DNA from: Chitinophagaceae bacterium
Lineage (GTDB): Bacteria > Bacteroidota > Bacteroidia > Chitinophagales > Chitinophagaceae
DNA: 54,943 bases
Assembly (NCBI GenBank): GCA_903642275.1
Contig: CAHJWK010000017.1
Coordinates: 1 to 54,943, forward strand
Reading direction: 5' to 3'
Shown: positions 1-9,330 of the stretch, piece by piece
Position numbering within the stretch: position 1 is the first letter of the stretch
How the letters are laid out: every line of letters starts with the position of its first letter
Made by a program: the position numbers and the translations under genes
Notes under the pieces: model-generated
The model's database searches: none
What the model saw: only the letters and a program-made list of their open reading frames with translations
Told to the model about the DNA's origin: nothing

Positions 1-2654
1 CTTGTTGATGAACCTGTAATCGTAAGCTTTTGTTGTTGTATAATTTTATCTTCCTGCTGCGACACATATTTAAAACTGTTGCCATCCTGTTGTATCACGG
101 TATGCCATTCTTTTTTTACAACAGCCACCTGCACAGCCGCGTTTTGCACAGCTTCATTTTTATCAAGCGCAATCAAACCAATTTTTACAGGCACTCTTGT
201 ACCCACGTATTCATTCGCCGTTTTTATACCGATGAAAACCGGTTGCATGTACACCGTAAAATCCTGGTAGCGATGCACAGGTCTGCCCGTTTCATCAAAC
301 ACGGTTGCCATAAGATTACCTTTTAAAACGCCGGTGTTGGCAATATCAGTTGGAATGGAAAAATCTTCGGTAGCTGCGCCGTTTGCATTTACTTTTCCAT
401 TGCGTTCATCCGTATTAAAACTGAAATTATTGGTAACCGTAAAATCGTAATCACTATAATTTTTTGTGGTGAAAACATCTTTGCTCAGATTCATTTCGCA
501 TTGATAATTGCGGTTAGCTGCAGGCGTTCCAAATAAATTATCCGCCTGTATCAAACTATGAATGCTATCGCCGGGATGAAACTCCTGTTTATTGATATTG
601 AAGTTCACTTTAATTCGGTCAGGCATAAATTCTTCAATGCTGATATCATACGTATTCAACAACACATCATTGCCTGTTAAAACTTGTAAAGTATAAGTGC
701 CGGTTAACGCCGTTGATGGCATGTTGAATATGGTTTCGGTTGAACCTTCTTCATTCAGAATTTTGCGCATCGTTGCAAACTCTTTTCCATTCGGCATAAT
801 GAGCTTTAACTTAACCGGCACTTCGCCCGGATTGTTCCATTGCTCATCTCTTATCACAGTACTTACATGAATGGTTTCGCCGGGGCGATATAAATTTCGC
901 TCAGCATATATCATCGCATTCAACCCGGTTTTATTAGGTGTGCGACCACCAACATTAAAACGCGATGTTTCAATTAAACTATTATTCAGCCATACAAAAC
1001 TGAACTCGCTGTTTTTCTTTGCGGTAACCATTCCCACATCAAAGCCAGGTGAATGTTTACTGATGTCATTAAACACCGCGACGCCGCTGCTGTTGGTGGT
1101 TGCCGCATATAATTTTTGATTGTTGGTGCTGATGAATGAAACATCAACGCCGCTCATGTTGGTTGCATCTTTTATAGAGTTGGCAAACACATACATGTTA
1201 TTATTATCTTCTTTTACGATGAGCCCAATGTCAGACAAGGAAAGCACTTTTGATTCCTGTATCCAGTAATGTTGTTTTGATGCAACCGTGATAACATAAA
1301 TGCCGTTGTAATCTTTTATCTTATCTGTAAAATCAAGATGCAGGATTGAAGCAGCATTTAGCTTTGGAAGCTTTGACGTATTATAATCCTGTTTAAATAT
1401 TGTATCACCCAAATTCTCTGTTTCATAATATTGATAATCGCCGCTGTTGTAATCATTATCATTGCCATTGTTATCATTGCTTTCTTCATAACCGTAACCA
1501 TAGTTCTTGTCTTTCCGCAAAAAGTTTTCAAGGTTATTTTCATATACTTTTATAACGGTTACCTGTACTTGCGGAATGTTCACAATATTCAGCGCAAGAT
1601 TTTTATAACCCTGTGAAGAAAGATACATGCCTTTTTGATTGATGAATGTAACCGATGGCTTGAGTTTGCCAAAGAACACAGAACCTAAATAATCCGTTTT
1701 CATCTTGCCACCAAATGCACCTTCCAAACTTGACGCAACCGTAAGTTGGTAAGTTTGCGTTGGTGAAAATTTTGCGCTTGTAATGGTGAAGCCTGCATCG
1801 CTAACACTCACTTCAAATGGCACCTGCGGCTCAATGGTTATTTTGTTTCTAAGATGTTCTTCAGCCACTGGTTCAGATGTGTTTACGGTTACCGTTCCTT
1901 CAGTTCCGTTGTGTTGCGCAACAATGTTTGTAACCGACAGATTGAACCTTGATGGAATTGCCGCCGTTAAGCTTGTATCGTTTGCAGAAATATATTTACT
2001 GTGATTAACTGCGATGCCTTTTTGCATTCCTATTTTCAGCGGCGTTTCATCTTTTGAATCATTCACCGGCATAAACTGCAGCGACAATGTTTTGCCTGCA
2101 CCTGCATTTGCAGTCATCACACTTATTTCATTGCCATTCGTGCTGAGTTTTAAATGTGAAGCGGCATCATTCAGCTTTACTTCGTAATTAAAATTCATGT
2201 CCAGCTGCACCATTACGTTGGCAGTGTTTTTTCCTCTTGTATAAGAAATATGCATGTTGGTTATGCGCAAAGGCGCTGTATGAAAATAAAAGACTTCATC
2301 GTTCAACGGATATTTCTTTATGCATCGGTTTAAAACATTCGAAGTAAGCTTCGCCGTGTATTCTGTTCCTGGCTGAAAGCCATCCGCAGGAGAGAATGTA
2401 AGCTCACTTGAACTGTTCCATTTAAATGCGCCTTTTACTGTTGGATTGAATTGAATATAATCTGTGCTGTCCCACGATTGCAGCAAACTATCAGGATAAA
2501 TATCTTTATTAAATGCAAACACCAGGTTTTGCTGCTGCTCAATCTCGCCATCAAAATTTATATGAGTAACACTCAGCTGATTTTTTTTTGTGGTGCAGGT
2601 AATGCATAAAATACAGCCCGTTATAAGCAGCAGTCGTTTGATAGTTAAATTCAT
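1..2654 (-). CDS. Alpha-2-macroglobulin family lipoprotein (3' part outside window)
   Basis: About 884 codons are open from an ATG at 2652-2654 to the left edge, so the C-terminal part is missing. The N-terminus is MNLTIKRLLLITGC, a short signal with a lipobox-like ITGC, which suggests a lipoprotein at Cys14. Early residues contain an MG-like pattern (PADGFQPGTEYTAKL). Near residue 583 is ERNLYRPGETIHV, the YRPGE element typical of bacterial alpha-2-macroglobulins (YfaS-like). An acidic Tyr/Asn-rich stretch lies near residues 385-412. Known family members are large envelope proteins proposed to trap attacking proteases, often next to a PBP1C-type transglycosylase. The thioester CxEQ, if present, would lie outside the window, so it cannot be said whether this copy is a trapping or thioester-less form. 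No gene is visible immediately upstream. Confidence 0.82.
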   Translation of the reverse strand, partial: MNLTIKRLLLITGCILCITCTTKKNQLSVTHINFDGEIEQQQNLVFAFNKDIYPDSLLQSWDSTDYIQFNPTVKGAFKWNSSSELTFSPADGFQPGTEYTAKLTSNVLNRCIKKYPLNDEVFYFHTAPLRITNMHISYTRGKNTANVMVQLDMNFNYEVKLNDAASHLKLSTNGNEISVMTANAGAGKTLSLQFMPVNDSKDETPLKIGMQKGIAVNHSKYISANDTSLTAAIPSRFNLSVTNIVAQHNGTEGTVTVNTSEPVAEEHLRNKITIEPQVPFEVSVSDAGFTITSAKFSPTQTYQLTVASSLEGAFGGKMKTDYLGSVFFGKLKPSVTFINQKGMYLSSQGYKNLALNIVNIPQVQVTVIKVYENNLENFLRKDKNYGYGYEESNDNNGNDNDYNSGDYQYYETENLGDTIFKQDYNTSKLPKLNAASILHLDFTDKIKDYNGIYVITVASKQHYWIQESKVLSLSDIGLIVKEDNNNMYVFANSIKDATNMSGVDVSFISTNNQKLYAATTNSSGVAVFNDISKHSPGFDVGMVTAKKNSEFSFVWLNNSLIETSRFNVGGRTPNKTGLNAMIYAERNLYRPGETIHVSTVIRDEQWNNPGEVPVKLKLIMPNGKEFATMRKILNEEGSTETIFNMPSTALTGTYTLQVLTGNDVLLNTYDISIEEFMPDRIKVNFNINKQEFHPGDSIHSLIQADNLFGTPAANRNYQCEMNLSKDVFTTKNYSDYDFTVTNNFSFNTDERNGKVNANGAATEDFSIPTDIANTGVLKGNLMATVFDETGRPVHRYQDFTVYMQPVFIGIKTANEYVGTRVPVKIGLIALDKNEAVQNAAVQVAVVKKEWHTVIQQDGNSFKYVSQQEDKIIQQQKLTITGSST

Positions 2655-3337
2655 AAAACAGTATGAATAGTATAATTAATTTACAGACTTATTTAAGCAG
2701 AATTAAAATGTAATGCATAGGGCCATAAAATGATCTATCTGGTTAAAAATAATAAAAATGAGCCACTTATAATATTTTAGACTATTGGTAAGAAACACAA
2801 AGCAATTAAACTGCTTTTTAAATTTCAAATGAAAATAAACCGAAACTACCGAGTATATTTCGGTAATTCCGGATTTAAAAATAACTGTCAAGAATCTATG
2901 AAAGTTTAAAAAGATCTATTAAAAAAAGGTGCAAGTAATAAAACTTAAATGCCTTATTAAAATGTGGTATGTGCAAAATTTTCAATAACAACTAATCGAA
3001 ACTTCGTGCAATAGTTACGGTCAATTGAACAAAGGCACAATAGTCTTTACAATGTATCGGATTATAAAATATAAAATGATAAAGTCAGCTGAGATTATGT
3101 TAGAATAGCAAGGAATTAATGATAAATAATAAAATAGTTCTGCGAAATACTCTCATAAATTAATCATTATTTTACTGATTGAAGCGAATTATAAAGCCAA
3201 CGTAGAAACAATTTATCCGATTTGTATTTATCTTTACTTAAACTAAAGTTTTTTGTGTAATGCAAATATAGTTTTGAGTAAATCGTGTACTTAACGGGCT
3301 TATCAAACTTTAACTAATTGATTTTTAAGAATATAGA

Positions 3338-3366
3338 AGGGTGGTTTGAATCCCTAACTCTCCGCA
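3338..3366 (+). repeat. Partial tRNA-Ser-like 3' end (possible attachment-site scar)
   Basis: The segment contains a T-loop-like GGTTTGAATCCC followed by CTCTCCGCA. This is the arrangement of the T arm and 3' acceptor strand of bacterial tRNA-Ser genes. The T stem has mismatches, and there is no matching 5' half (no GGAGAG or GCCGAGTGG-like segment) in the preceding 300 bases, so it is not a working tRNA gene. Such 3' fragments are typically left at integration sites of tRNA-targeting elements. No integrase is visible in the window. Confidence 0.45.
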
Positions 3367-3372
3367 AAAATC

Positions 3373-3404
3373 AAAAGCCTGTAATAATTAAGATTGTAGG
3401 CTTT
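3373..3404 (-). terminator. Hairpin downstream of mlaD, probable terminator
   Basis: AAAGCCT at 3374-3380 pairs with AGGCTTT at 3398-3404, with further imperfect pairing inside (GTAAT with ATTGT) and a short AT loop. Read on the minus strand, the hairpin lies about 37 bases after the mlaD stop and is followed by TTTTGATTTTT, fitting an intrinsic terminator for the mlaEFD operon. It is also placed where the terminator of the neighbouring tRNA-like fragment would be on the plus strand. Confidence 0.55.
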
Positions 3405-3440
3405 GTTATAAATAAAGAATTAAATAAATTAACTACGAGC

Positions 3441-4424
3441 TTAGTTTGCATTCTTCTTTTTAAAATAATGCCTTAATAAAAAATTATGCTGTGCTGCTTC
3501 AAGATCTTCATCTAATTTCTGGCTGCTGCTTTCCAGGTTTTTAATTGTTTGTTTTATTGATGCGGCTGTTTCTTCATCATTTAATAAAACACCGATAGCA
3601 TTATTTTTACTATGCAAACTGTCACTTAAAGTTTTTAAATTATCAGTTATTGCGCCTGCATTTAATGTAACGGCATGCAATTGGGATACAGAATTCCTTA
3701 AATCTTTATACATGCTTGTATCAGCAATAAGATCATGTACAAAATAACCGGGCGCATTTAATTTATCAGTTAAACTATTCAGGTTTGCAAGCACAGCTTT
3801 GCTTTTTGAAGATGCAGCTTCGAAGTTGCTCATTGTACTTTGCAATTCGTTTACTGAAACAGCAATCTTGTTAGATAAATCTTTATTATTCAACAAAGAG
3901 CCCAATACACCTGTTCCGCTATCAATTTTGTTGGTGATGCTTTTAAAACTGCCTGTAATGGCAAGCAGGTTTTTATTATTTGCCTGCAGTGTTGAAAGCA
4001 TATCTTCTGTGCTAACAGCTTTCTGGGCAACAAGAAAATCATTGTTTGCAACCTGCGGCACTGATTGTGTACCACCAAGTATTACAACAATCTTGTTACC
4101 AATCAACCCATCAGAACTAATTCTTGTTAATGCATCTTTGCGAATCATTGGTTCCAAAGATTTTTGCAACACCATCGAAACCTGCACACGTGTATCTGCT
4201 AAAAAATTTATCTTTTTCACTGTTCCCACCTTTACACCAGAAAGCCAAACATTGTTGCCTTCCTGCAATCCATTTACATCATTAAATATTGTGTTTACAG
4301 TAAAGCCTTTTACAAAAGATTTCTTTTGTTTGCCCAGCGAAAAAACACCTATCACAAGTATGGCAAGCCCTAAAATAATAAATATGCCTACAATTACAGA
4401 ACGACTATTTCTTTTAGATTTCAT
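3441..4424 (-). CDS. mlaD: MlaD-like MCE-domain lipid-binding protein
   Basis: This is the periplasmic substrate-binding subunit of an MCE/Mla ABC phospholipid transporter, anchored in the inner membrane. A single transmembrane helix spans about residues 10-31. The MCE domain follows at about 39-118 with the conserved pattern VNGLQEGNNVWLSGVKVGTV (50-69). The remainder (about 130-315) is predicted to be long helical segments, as in MCE proteins that form a hydrophobic tunnel. The start overlaps nothing and lies 11 bases after the ATPase gene, so it is the last gene of a three-gene operon. The length of 327 residues is normal for the Bacteroidota form, which is longer than E. coli MlaD. No separate MlaB or MlaC gene is seen next to it. 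Confidence 0.9.
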   Translation of the reverse strand: MKSKRNSRSVIVGIFIILGLAILVIGVFSLGKQKKSFVKGFTVNTIFNDVNGLQEGNNVWLSGVKVGTVKKINFLADTRVQVSMVLQKSLEPMIRKDALTRISSDGLIGNKIVVILGGTQSVPQVANNDFLVAQKAVSTEDMLSTLQANNKNLLAITGSFKSITNKIDSGTGVLGSLLNNKDLSNKIAVSVNELQSTMSNFEAASSKSKAVLANLNSLTDKLNAPGYFVHDLIADTSMYKDLRNSVSQLHAVTLNAGAITDNLKTLSDSLHSKNNAIGVLLNDEETAASIKQTIKNLESSSQKLDEDLEAAQHNFLLRHYFKKKNAN

Positions 4425-4435
4425 ATGCTTACCGA

Positions 4436-5227
4436 TTAAAGATTATGCGTTTTATACTTTGCTTCATCTGCAGTAAAATTATAATTATAAAAACTTTCTA
4501 CTCTTGCATCAGGATGGGCAAACACTTCTTCAAAACTGCCCTGTATTAAAAATTTTCCATCCAGCAACATTGCTAAACGGTTACCTGTTGAACGGGCACA
4601 TGTAAGGTCATGTGTTATAACAATTGCGCTGGTATTAAATTTTTCCTGTACACGGTTAATAAGATTATTTATTTCCATACTGGTAATTGGGTCAAGGCCT
4701 GCAGTCGGCTCATCATATAACATAATTTCTGGCTTAAGAATAAGTGTACGTGCAATGCCAATACGTTTACGCTGACCGCCAGATAATTCAGCAGGCATTT
4801 GATTGATTGCCTGTAATAAGCCAACATCTTCCAGTACTTCTTCAACACTTATATTTATTTCTGTACGGCTAAGATTGCGTTTGTTTCTTATTAGAGGAAA
4901 CTCGAGGTTTTCACGTATCGTCATGCTATCATATAAAGCACTGCTTTGAAAAGAAAAACCAATGCGCAATCGCAACCAGTTCCATTGTTTCGCGCTCAGT
5001 TCATTTATATCACTGCCTAAAATATTTACAATACCATCGTCTGGCTTCAATAACCCTGAGATAATTTTAATCAACACAGATTTACCCGTTCCTGAACGTC
5101 CAAGCACTACTACATTTTCACCTTCAAAAACATCAAGGTCAATACCGTTAAGCACAACAAGACTGCCAAAAGATTTACGTAAGTCTTTTATATGTATAAC
5201 TGAATTATCGTAATTAATAACTGGCAT
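4436..5227 (-). CDS. mlaF: MlaF-like ABC transporter ATP-binding protein
   Basis: This is the cytoplasmic ATPase of the MCE/Mla lipid transporter. Walker A is GRSGTGKS (43-50), the Q-loop glutamine is in FSFQSS (about 94), the signature is LSGGQRKRIGIAR (148-160), Walker B is EIMLYDEP with the catalytic Glu173, and the switch His is in ITHD (206). All motifs are intact, so it should be active. It sits 14 bases after mlaE and 11 bases before mlaD, consistent with co-transcription. Its 263 residues match the family length. Transport direction (retrograde or anterograde) cannot be read from the sequence. Confidence 0.93.
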   Translation of the reverse strand: MPVINYDNSVIHIKDLRKSFGSLVVLNGIDLDVFEGENVVVLGRSGTGKSVLIKIISGLLKPDDGIVNILGSDINELSAKQWNWLRLRIGFSFQSSALYDSMTIRENLEFPLIRNKRNLSRTEINISVEEVLEDVGLLQAINQMPAELSGGQRKRIGIARTLILKPEIMLYDEPTAGLDPITSMEINNLINRVQEKFNTSAIVITHDLTCARSTGNRLAMLLDGKFLIQGSFEEVFAHPDARVESFYNYNFTADEAKYKTHNL

Positions 5228-5241
5228 CTTTAAATTTCACG

Positions 5242-6045
5242 TTACCTTATTGCATTTACAAATTGCACTACAATCATTTCTTCAATAAATATTAAAAACA
5301 TTGAAACCACTACGGCGGAATTTGCTGCTTTGCCAACGCCCTGTGTTCCGTTTTGTGCATGATAACCCTGATAACAGCCTGTAATACCAATAGTGAAACC
5401 ATACAAAAGCGACTTGAAAACAGATGAAAAAATATCTAAAAAAGATATAGTAGTAAAAGCATTTTCAAAGAAGGCGCGAAAACTTGTTTTCTCGTTTGCA
5501 TATATATTTATAAACGAACCCATCATACCTACAAAAGCTGAATACATCATTAATATAGGTTGCATTAAAGTAATGCTAAGCACACGGCTTACTACTAAAA
5601 ATTTAAAAGGATTACTGGCTGAAACTTCCATTGCATCAATCTGTTCTGTTACTTTCATAGAACCAAGTTCCGCACCCATATTTGAACCCACTTTACCCGC
5701 AGTTATCAGGGCTGTAACCAACGGAGCAAGTGCACGTATTACAGCAATAGAAATAAGTGATGGCAACCAGGAACTCGCACCAAAGGTTGCTAATGAAGGC
5801 CTGGATTGTTTTGTAAAAACAATACCGGTTATAAAACCCGTAAGTGAAATTAATGGTAATGATTTATAACCAACCTCAAAGCATTGTCTCATAATTTCAC
5901 TACTCTCATATGGAGGCGTAAAAGCTTCTTTAAAAAAGCGTGCTATAAATTTATAAACACTATAAGTGTTGGTAAAAAAACCGTCAACTCCTCTTGAGAT
6001 AAGATACTTTTTTGCAGGTTTGCTGCCTGCATCGTTTGAATTCAT
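5242..6045 (-). CDS. mlaE: MlaE-like ABC transporter permease
   Basis: This is the inner-membrane permease of the MCE/Mla lipid transporter. It has the family's hallmark AGKVGSNMGAELGSMKVTEQ segment (116-135) followed by IDAME, with several hydrophobic helices before and after. Length is 267 residues, normal for MlaE. It is the first gene of mlaE-mlaF-mlaD on the minus strand, with 14 bases to mlaF. The 58-base gap to the preceding permease gene (6104-7405, same strand) leaves open whether a promoter lies between them. Confidence 0.92.
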   Translation of the reverse strand: MNSNDAGSKPAKKYLISRGVDGFFTNTYSVYKFIARFFKEAFTPPYESSEIMRQCFEVGYKSLPLISLTGFITGIVFTKQSRPSLATFGASSWLPSLISIAVIRALAPLVTALITAGKVGSNMGAELGSMKVTEQIDAMEVSASNPFKFLVVSRVLSITLMQPILMMYSAFVGMMGSFINIYANEKTSFRAFFENAFTTISFLDIFSSVFKSLLYGFTIGITGCYQGYHAQNGTQGVGKAANSAVVVSMFLIFIEEMIVVQFVNAIR

Positions 6046-6103
6046 GCTTGTAATAAGTTATACGTAATATAAAAACTATTTTAATGCCATCTTTTTAAAA
6101 AAA

Positions 6104-7405
6104 TTATTTCACGGCAATATCGTTATTAAAATCAGCAACAGGTTTATCAAACAGGTAAATAATAAATCCAACCAGTAAAATACCAATACCAATTGAACTT
6201 TCAACCGGCCTGTCAATGAAAGTAAAAATCAATATCCACGTATTAAACAAAAGAAAAATTATTTGCAGCCAGGGTTTAAAAGGTGTTTTAAATGTGCCTG
6301 GTGAACGGTACTTTATAAACAGGCTTGTTGCCACAGTTAATGAAGCCATCAGTTGCAAAACAAATCCTGCATATAATAATAATTTTTCAAACGAACCGGA
6401 AAGCATAAGCACAAGGCTTATGGCAACATGCGCCCAAACAGCTTTAACCGGTATGCCATTTTGGTTTGATGTGCCAAGCGCTTTCCATAAATTATATTCT
6501 TTCGCCATGGCATGTGTAACACGCGGGCCAACCCATAAATAAGAACTGATGGTTGCTATTAATTGTATGGCGATAAAGATGCTTATCCATTTGCCGCCTG
6601 TTAAGCCAAGCAGGTTTGTAAACGAAATAAAAGTTACTTCTTCTTTGTTTTGTAATTGCTGTACGGATGCATTTTTCAGCAAAACATATTGAAACAAAAC
6701 ATACACCACCGATACAAATAAAGTGCTTGCAATTAAAGCATACGGCAGGTTACGCAGCGGTTTGTTTATTTCAGCGGCTACGTAAGCAGCAGCGTTCCAG
6801 CCGGTGTAAGCAAAACTTACATACACCATGCTCACAGCAAAACCGGGTTTTAATAATTCATGTTTCCAGGTATTAGTAAGATTGATTGAATTGATATGCT
6901 GACCGGGTAATATCAATCCAATAAATATCAATATAACAATAAATAAAACTTTTATAAGCGTGGTATAATTTTGAAAGCGGCTGCTGCTTTTAATGGTGAA
7001 ACTGTGCATGCAGCCGATGATTATAATGATACCTGCAGCCAGCCATAAATTATTCTGCAAACCAAATGGTGCCAGGTATTTTGTAAAAGCCATTGTGGCT
7101 AAAGCAACCGGCGCAGAGAAGCCAACAATCAAACCTGCCCATGCAGAAAGATAACCGAGCATTGGGTTAAAAAGGCGTGATAGATAAATGTAATCGCCGC
7201 CGCTTTCTTTAAAATTAGTACCTAATTCGGCGTAAGCAAAAGCGCCAAATAACGCAAACAATCCGCCCAGGCACCAAAGCAATAATATGCTCCAGGTGTT
7301 TTGTATGGATGAAAGCTGGAAGCCGACACTTGTAAAAACGCCGGTGCCAATCATGTTGGCAATAACAATGGAAATGGCTGTGATAAGACCGATTTTCTTT
7401 TTCAA
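6104..7405 (-). CDS. APC-superfamily amino acid permease
   Basis: This is a membrane transporter of the amino acid-polyamine-organocation superfamily with about 12 hydrophobic helices over 433 residues. The N-terminal IANMIGTGVFTSVGF (15-29) is the conserved unwound part of helix 1 that binds the substrate amino group and carboxylate. Substrate cannot be assigned. The start used is TTG (7403-7405): no ATG exists in this frame upstream before a stop. An ATG at 7408-7410 is in another frame and runs straight into TGA, which overlaps the TTG (TTGA). The 42-bp tandem repeats lie immediately upstream, between this gene and the amidase. Confidence 0.85.
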   Translation of the reverse strand: MKKKIGLITAISIVIANMIGTGVFTSVGFQLSSIQNTWSILLLWCLGGLFALFGAFAYAELGTNFKESGGDYIYLSRLFNPMLGYLSAWAGLIVGFSAPVALATMAFTKYLAPFGLQNNLWLAAGIIIIIGCMHSFTIKSSSRFQNYTTLIKVLFIVILIFIGLILPGQHINSINLTNTWKHELLKPGFAVSMVYVSFAYTGWNAAAYVAAEINKPLRNLPYALIASTLFVSVVYVLFQYVLLKNASVQQLQNKEEVTFISFTNLLGLTGGKWISIFIAIQLIATISSYLWVGPRVTHAMAKEYNLWKALGTSNQNGIPVKAVWAHVAISLVLMLSGSFEKLLLYAGFVLQLMASLTVATSLFIKYRSPGTFKTPFKPWLQIIFLLFNTWILIFTFIDRPVESSIGIGILLVGFIIYLFDKPVADFNNDIAVK

Positions 7406-7461
7406 TTCATTAAAAATATTATTGAAAGCTGAGATTTTTTAATTTGACAGAAAGAAAGGGA

Positions 7462-7629
7462 TTTGATACGTTCGGATATTCCTGATTGACTTAAAATATG
7501 TGTTTTGATACGTTCGGATATTCCTAATTGACTTAAAACAAGTGTTTTGATACGTTCGGATATTCCCGATTGACCTGAAACATGTGTTTTGATACGTTCG
7601 GATATTCCTGATTGACCTAAATTACTTTT
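7462..7629. repeat. Four-copy 42-bp tandem repeat
   Basis: Units begin at 7462, 7504, 7546 and 7588, exactly 42 bases apart. The first 21 bases of each unit are identical and include GATACGTTCGGATATTCC. The remaining half differs at a few positions, and the last unit degenerates near its end. The units abut with no unique spacers. GGATATTCC inside the core is nearly palindromic. The array fills most of the gap between the amidase stop and the permease start. Because 42 is divisible by three, two minus-strand frames stay open throughout; one reads a 14-residue repeat GISERIKTHVLSQS. Confidence 0.92.
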
Positions 7630-9260
7630 TACATCAACAAGTCTTGTTTAAATGCAGGCGGCTTACGCATTTTTGAAGCCTGCTCATATGCATAAGCAAG
7701 CGAAATTATTTCCGGCTCTTTATACGCTGTTGAAAAGAATGAAATACCAACCGGTAAATCATGCACAAAACCCATCGGCACCGTTATATGCGGGAAACCG
7801 GAAATTGCAGCCGGTATTGAAAAAGAAAAACCGGTATCATAATCCCCATTAATCAAATCAATACAACAGGCCGGCCCATTGGTTATGCCGCATAAAGCAT
7901 CCAGTTTGTTATCGTTCATGATATCATTGATAATTTTTCGGGATGATATTGTTGCTGCAAGTGCATCCGTATATTCTTTGCTTGTTAGATCGCCTTTTTC
8001 ATTTGCTTCAATCAATGTTTCCTGTTTAAAATATGGCATTGCCTGCGCTTCATTCAGTTTATTAAAATCAATCACATCTTTTAAAGTTTTCATTTTGCTG
8101 TTGGCAGATGCGAGGTAACGGTTAACACCATCTTTAAATTCATACAGCAAAACAGCAAACTCTTCATCACCCACATTTTTTATATCATGAACGGCTTTCA
8201 TCAGATCAACTTCAACAATCACAGCACCTTTGTCTTTCATTTTTTGTACGGCATCATTATATAAGGCAACAACACCTTCATGGCCTTTTAAGTGCGATTT
8301 TTCAATGCCGATGCGCTTATTATTTAAACCATTTTCTTTTAAAAATGGTGCATAGTCTTTGTAAGATTTTTCGCTGCTGCCGGCAGTTACTTTATCATTT
8401 CCATCAACGCCTGTTAATGCGCCTAACAATATTGCCGCGTCTGTTACAGTTCTTGCAATCGGACCAGCCGTATCCTGCGTTGCTGAAATAGGAATGATGC
8501 CGCTTCTGCTCCACAAACCAACCGTTGGTTTTATGCCCACAACACCATTAACGGATGATGGCGAAACGATGGAGCCATCTGTTTCTGTGCCGATGCTTAT
8601 TGCACAAAGATTGGCTGCGGTTGCCGCGCCTGAACCGGCACTTGAGCCAGATGGATTACGGTCAAGAATGTAAGGGCATTTTGTTTGCCCTCCCCTGCTG
8701 CTCCACCCGCTGGTTGATCTTGATGAACGAAAGTTTGCCCACTCACTTAAATTTGTTTTGCCTAATAATACAGCGCCTGCTTCTCTTAATTTTTTAATGA
8801 TGAATGCATCTTCACCGGCAATGTTTCCGCTTAATGCCAACACACCTGCGGTAGTCATCATTTTATCACCGGTATTGATGTTATCTTTTATTAAAACAGG
8901 AATGCCATGAAGCTGGCTGCGCACTTTGCCCTGCTTCCTTTCTGCATCCATTGCTTTGGCAATAGTTAATGCGTCAGGGTTAATTTCGATAACAGCGTTT
9001 AAGCGTTGATTGCTTTTATCAATTGTTTGAATGCGTTGTAAATATTTGTTTGTTATATCAACAGAAGTTAAAGAGCCGCTTTGCATTTTTTGGTTAAGCA
9101 GATCAATGGTGGTTTCATTCAAATCAAAATCATCAGCATAAAAATTCTTACTTGTGTTATGTATGTTGATTGAAGTGTTGGCTGATGCTGATAGCAACAA
9201 TCCTGCAAGAGAACTATTACGCAGAAAATTTCTTCTTTTCATGAATCTGTTTTGATTCAT
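7629..9260 (-). CDS. Tat-exported amidase (amidase signature family)
   Basis: This hydrolyses a carboxamide; the natural substrate is unknown. The amidase-signature Ser-cisSer-Lys triad is visible: Lys125 in GIPVLIKDN, cis-Ser near 206 in NPSGSSAGSG, and nucleophile Ser230 in GTETDGSIVSPSS. The N-terminus MKRRNFLRNSSLAGLLLSA (from Met7) has a twin-arginine motif followed by a hydrophobic stretch, so export in folded form is likely. The second Met (7) may be the true start. Length is 543 residues, typical for the family. Despite resemblance to GatA, the export signal and absence of gatB/gatC argue against a tRNA amidotransferase role. It is followed by the 42-bp repeats. Confidence 0.88.
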   Translation of the reverse strand: MNQNRFMKRRNFLRNSSLAGLLLSASANTSINIHNTSKNFYADDFDLNETTIDLLNQKMQSGSLTSVDITNKYLQRIQTIDKSNQRLNAVIEINPDALTIAKAMDAERKQGKVRSQLHGIPVLIKDNINTGDKMMTTAGVLALSGNIAGEDAFIIKKLREAGAVLLGKTNLSEWANFRSSRSTSGWSSRGGQTKCPYILDRNPSGSSAGSGAATAANLCAISIGTETDGSIVSPSSVNGVVGIKPTVGLWSRSGIIPISATQDTAGPIARTVTDAAILLGALTGVDGNDKVTAGSSEKSYKDYAPFLKENGLNNKRIGIEKSHLKGHEGVVALYNDAVQKMKDKGAVIVEVDLMKAVHDIKNVGDEEFAVLLYEFKDGVNRYLASANSKMKTLKDVIDFNKLNEAQAMPYFKQETLIEANEKGDLTSKEYTDALAATISSRKIINDIMNDNKLDALCGITNGPACCIDLINGDYDTGFSFSIPAAISGFPHITVPMGFVHDLPVGISFFSTAYKEPEIISLAYAYEQASKMRKPPAFKQDLLM

Positions 9261-9307
9261 GCATATTACTTCAATTTATTTATTTCATCTTATAAGATTG
9301 AACTCAA

Positions 9308-9326
9308 CAAAAGAAATAATTCTTTG
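9308..9326 (-). terminator. Weak hairpin after the last acyltransferase gene
   Basis: AAAGAA (9310-9315) pairs with TTCTTT (9320-9325) around a four-base loop just beyond the stop of the last gene of the minus-strand polysaccharide operon. The stem is short and AT-only, and the T-run is poor, so this is a tentative terminator. Confidence 0.25.
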
Positions 9327-9330
9327 AATT

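Larger units (their letters stand above)
2655..3440. other. AT-rich intergenic stretch with tRNA-like scar at its right end
   Basis: No convincing gene is seen in these 786 bases. The longest open frame (62 codons, minus strand, 2703-2891) is low-complexity and has no recognisable domain. The stretch is strongly AT-rich. It ends in a tRNA-Ser-like 3' fragment and a hairpin, which are described separately. Confidence 0.7.

Noticed and set aside
1358-1616. Small open frames over the acidic stretch of the macroglobulin gene
   Set aside because: Low-complexity shadows of the Asn/Tyr/Asp-rich coding stretch.
2703-2891. 62-codon minus-strand frame in the intergenic stretch
   Set aside because: Low complexity, no domain, no conserved context.
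3301-3411. Complete tRNA gene
   Set aside because: Only a T-loop and 3' end are seen; no D arm, anticodon arm or matching 5' acceptor strand.
3799-4476. 225-codon plus-strand open frame opposite mlaD
   Set aside because: Antisense shadow of a well-supported MCE gene; no domain or start context of its own.
5393-5869. 158-codon plus-strand open frame opposite mlaE
   Set aside because: Antisense shadow of an intact MlaE gene.
7462-7629. CRISPR array
   Set aside because: The 42-bp units are contiguous with no unique spacers, and no cas genes are nearby; this is a tandem repeat.
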